In this document: piece by piece, positions 63,830 to 64,000 of the stretch | Layout: every line of letters begins with the position of its first letter | Position numbering within the stretch: position 1 is the first letter of the stretch | Assembly (NCBI RefSeq): GCF_024753245.1 | Contig: NZ_JANUGX010000005.1 | Location: 62,001 to 126,000 of the forward strand | Direction: 5' to 3' | Origin: Massilia norwichensis | GTDB taxonomy: Bacteria > Pseudomonadota > Gammaproteobacteria > Burkholderiales > Burkholderiaceae_D | DNA length: 64,000 nt | The notes under the pieces: generated by a model | Told to the model about the DNA's origin: nothing | Seen by the model: the letters and a program-made list of their open reading frames with translations, nothing else | Databases searched by the model: none | Translations under genes and position numbers: made by a program

Positions 63830-64000
63830 TTACTCCGCGAGCTCGGCCAGGACGGCCGTGTACATCTCCAGATTCAGGAGCAATTGCTTGAGGGTGATGA
63901 ACTCATGCTCCGAATGGCCCGTGTAGACCGTGCGCGGCATCGCCGGACCGAAGCTGACCGCATGCGGGAACAGACGCGAGTTGGTGCCGCCGCCCACCGC
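63830..64000 (-). CDS. C-terminal end of an M20-type dipeptidase (PepV-like)
   Basis: Only the last 56 residues and the stop are in the window. They read AVGGGTNSRLFPHAVSFGP near the edge and GHSEHEFITLKQLLLNLEMY later. That is the C-terminal style of M20/PepV-type dipeptidases: the His in GHSEHEF and the SRLFP stretch belong to the substrate-binding end. The gene starts beyond the right edge. It is on the same strand as galT but separated by a hairpin. Confidence 0.7.
   Translation of the reverse strand, partial: AVGGGTNSRLFPHAVSFGPAMPRTVYTGHSEHEFITLKQLLLNLEMYTAVLAELAE

Overview
The window reads as ordinary chromosome of a high-GC betaproteobacterium of the Oxalobacteraceae, most like Massilia/Telluria. 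This is inferred from the rpsP-rimM-trmD-rplS order, the beta-type etfBA-acyl-CoA dehydrogenase unit, the sequence style of AlaRS, GlnRS and TrpRS, and several small protein types common in that family. I see no rRNA, tRNA, CRISPR array, transposase or phage module. Housekeeping genes alternate with short accessory blocks. Long antisense open frames are common because of the GC content, and I treated them as shadows.

Layout. 1-2.2 kb: ribosomal protein and tRNA/rRNA maturation operon (minus strand). 2.4-4.2 kb: three small envelope or unknown genes, one a His-rich heptad-repeat coiled coil. 4.4-8.1 kb: etfB-etfA-acyl-CoA dehydrogenase, with a perfect palindrome upstream of etfB. 8.2-12.8 kb: tusA-like gene, drug-efflux MFS, alaS. 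13.0-14.7 kb: a flagellin whose variable region carries a zinc metalloprotease domain (flagellinolysin). 14.8-17.6 kb: glycerophosphodiesterase, DUF1294, a truncated RlmI-like gene, alpha/beta hydrolase. 17.8-21.0 kb: two small proteins and a histidine kinase, convergent with a zinc-ribbon membrane protein. 21.1-28.6 kb: trpS, a GH1-like/RmlD-like fusion, a Kef-type antiporter, a CoA transferase, two small proteins. 28.9-31.6 kb: Tat-type beta-helix protein and an MFS exporter. 31.7-34.2 kb: four-gene unit of a J-domain protein plus three acidic proteins I do not recognise. 34.4-39.5 kb: glnS, CHASE histidine kinase, a GRDP-like protein with four 18-residue repeats, a small HTH-like protein. 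39.6-48.3 kb: SDR, flavin/2Fe-2S reductase, exported methyltransferase-like protein, MFS, DUF1345, HPF-like, cobalamin-binding-like, GGDEF and sbcB. 48.4-54.5 kb: pyrF, lemA-TPM-TPM, SDR, a candidate structured RNA, VanZ-like protein, Ser/Gly-rich lipoprotein. 54.6-63.5 kb: TraB/GumN protein and a galactose operon (galT, degenerate M24-like gene, galK, GH2 hydrolase, glycosyltransferase-UGM-like fusion). The right edge holds the C-terminus of an M20-type dipeptidase.

How genes work together. The etf unit carries electrons from acyl-CoA oxidation. The galactose operon appears able to release (GH2) and activate (GalK, GalT) galactose, and its last gene may use UDP-galactose-type donors for a glycan. 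The most notable items are the proteolytic flagellin, the J-domain operon of unknown function, the repeat-bearing GRDP-like protein, and the catalytically dead-looking M24 protein coupled to galK. Paired palindromes recur at four intergenic sites.
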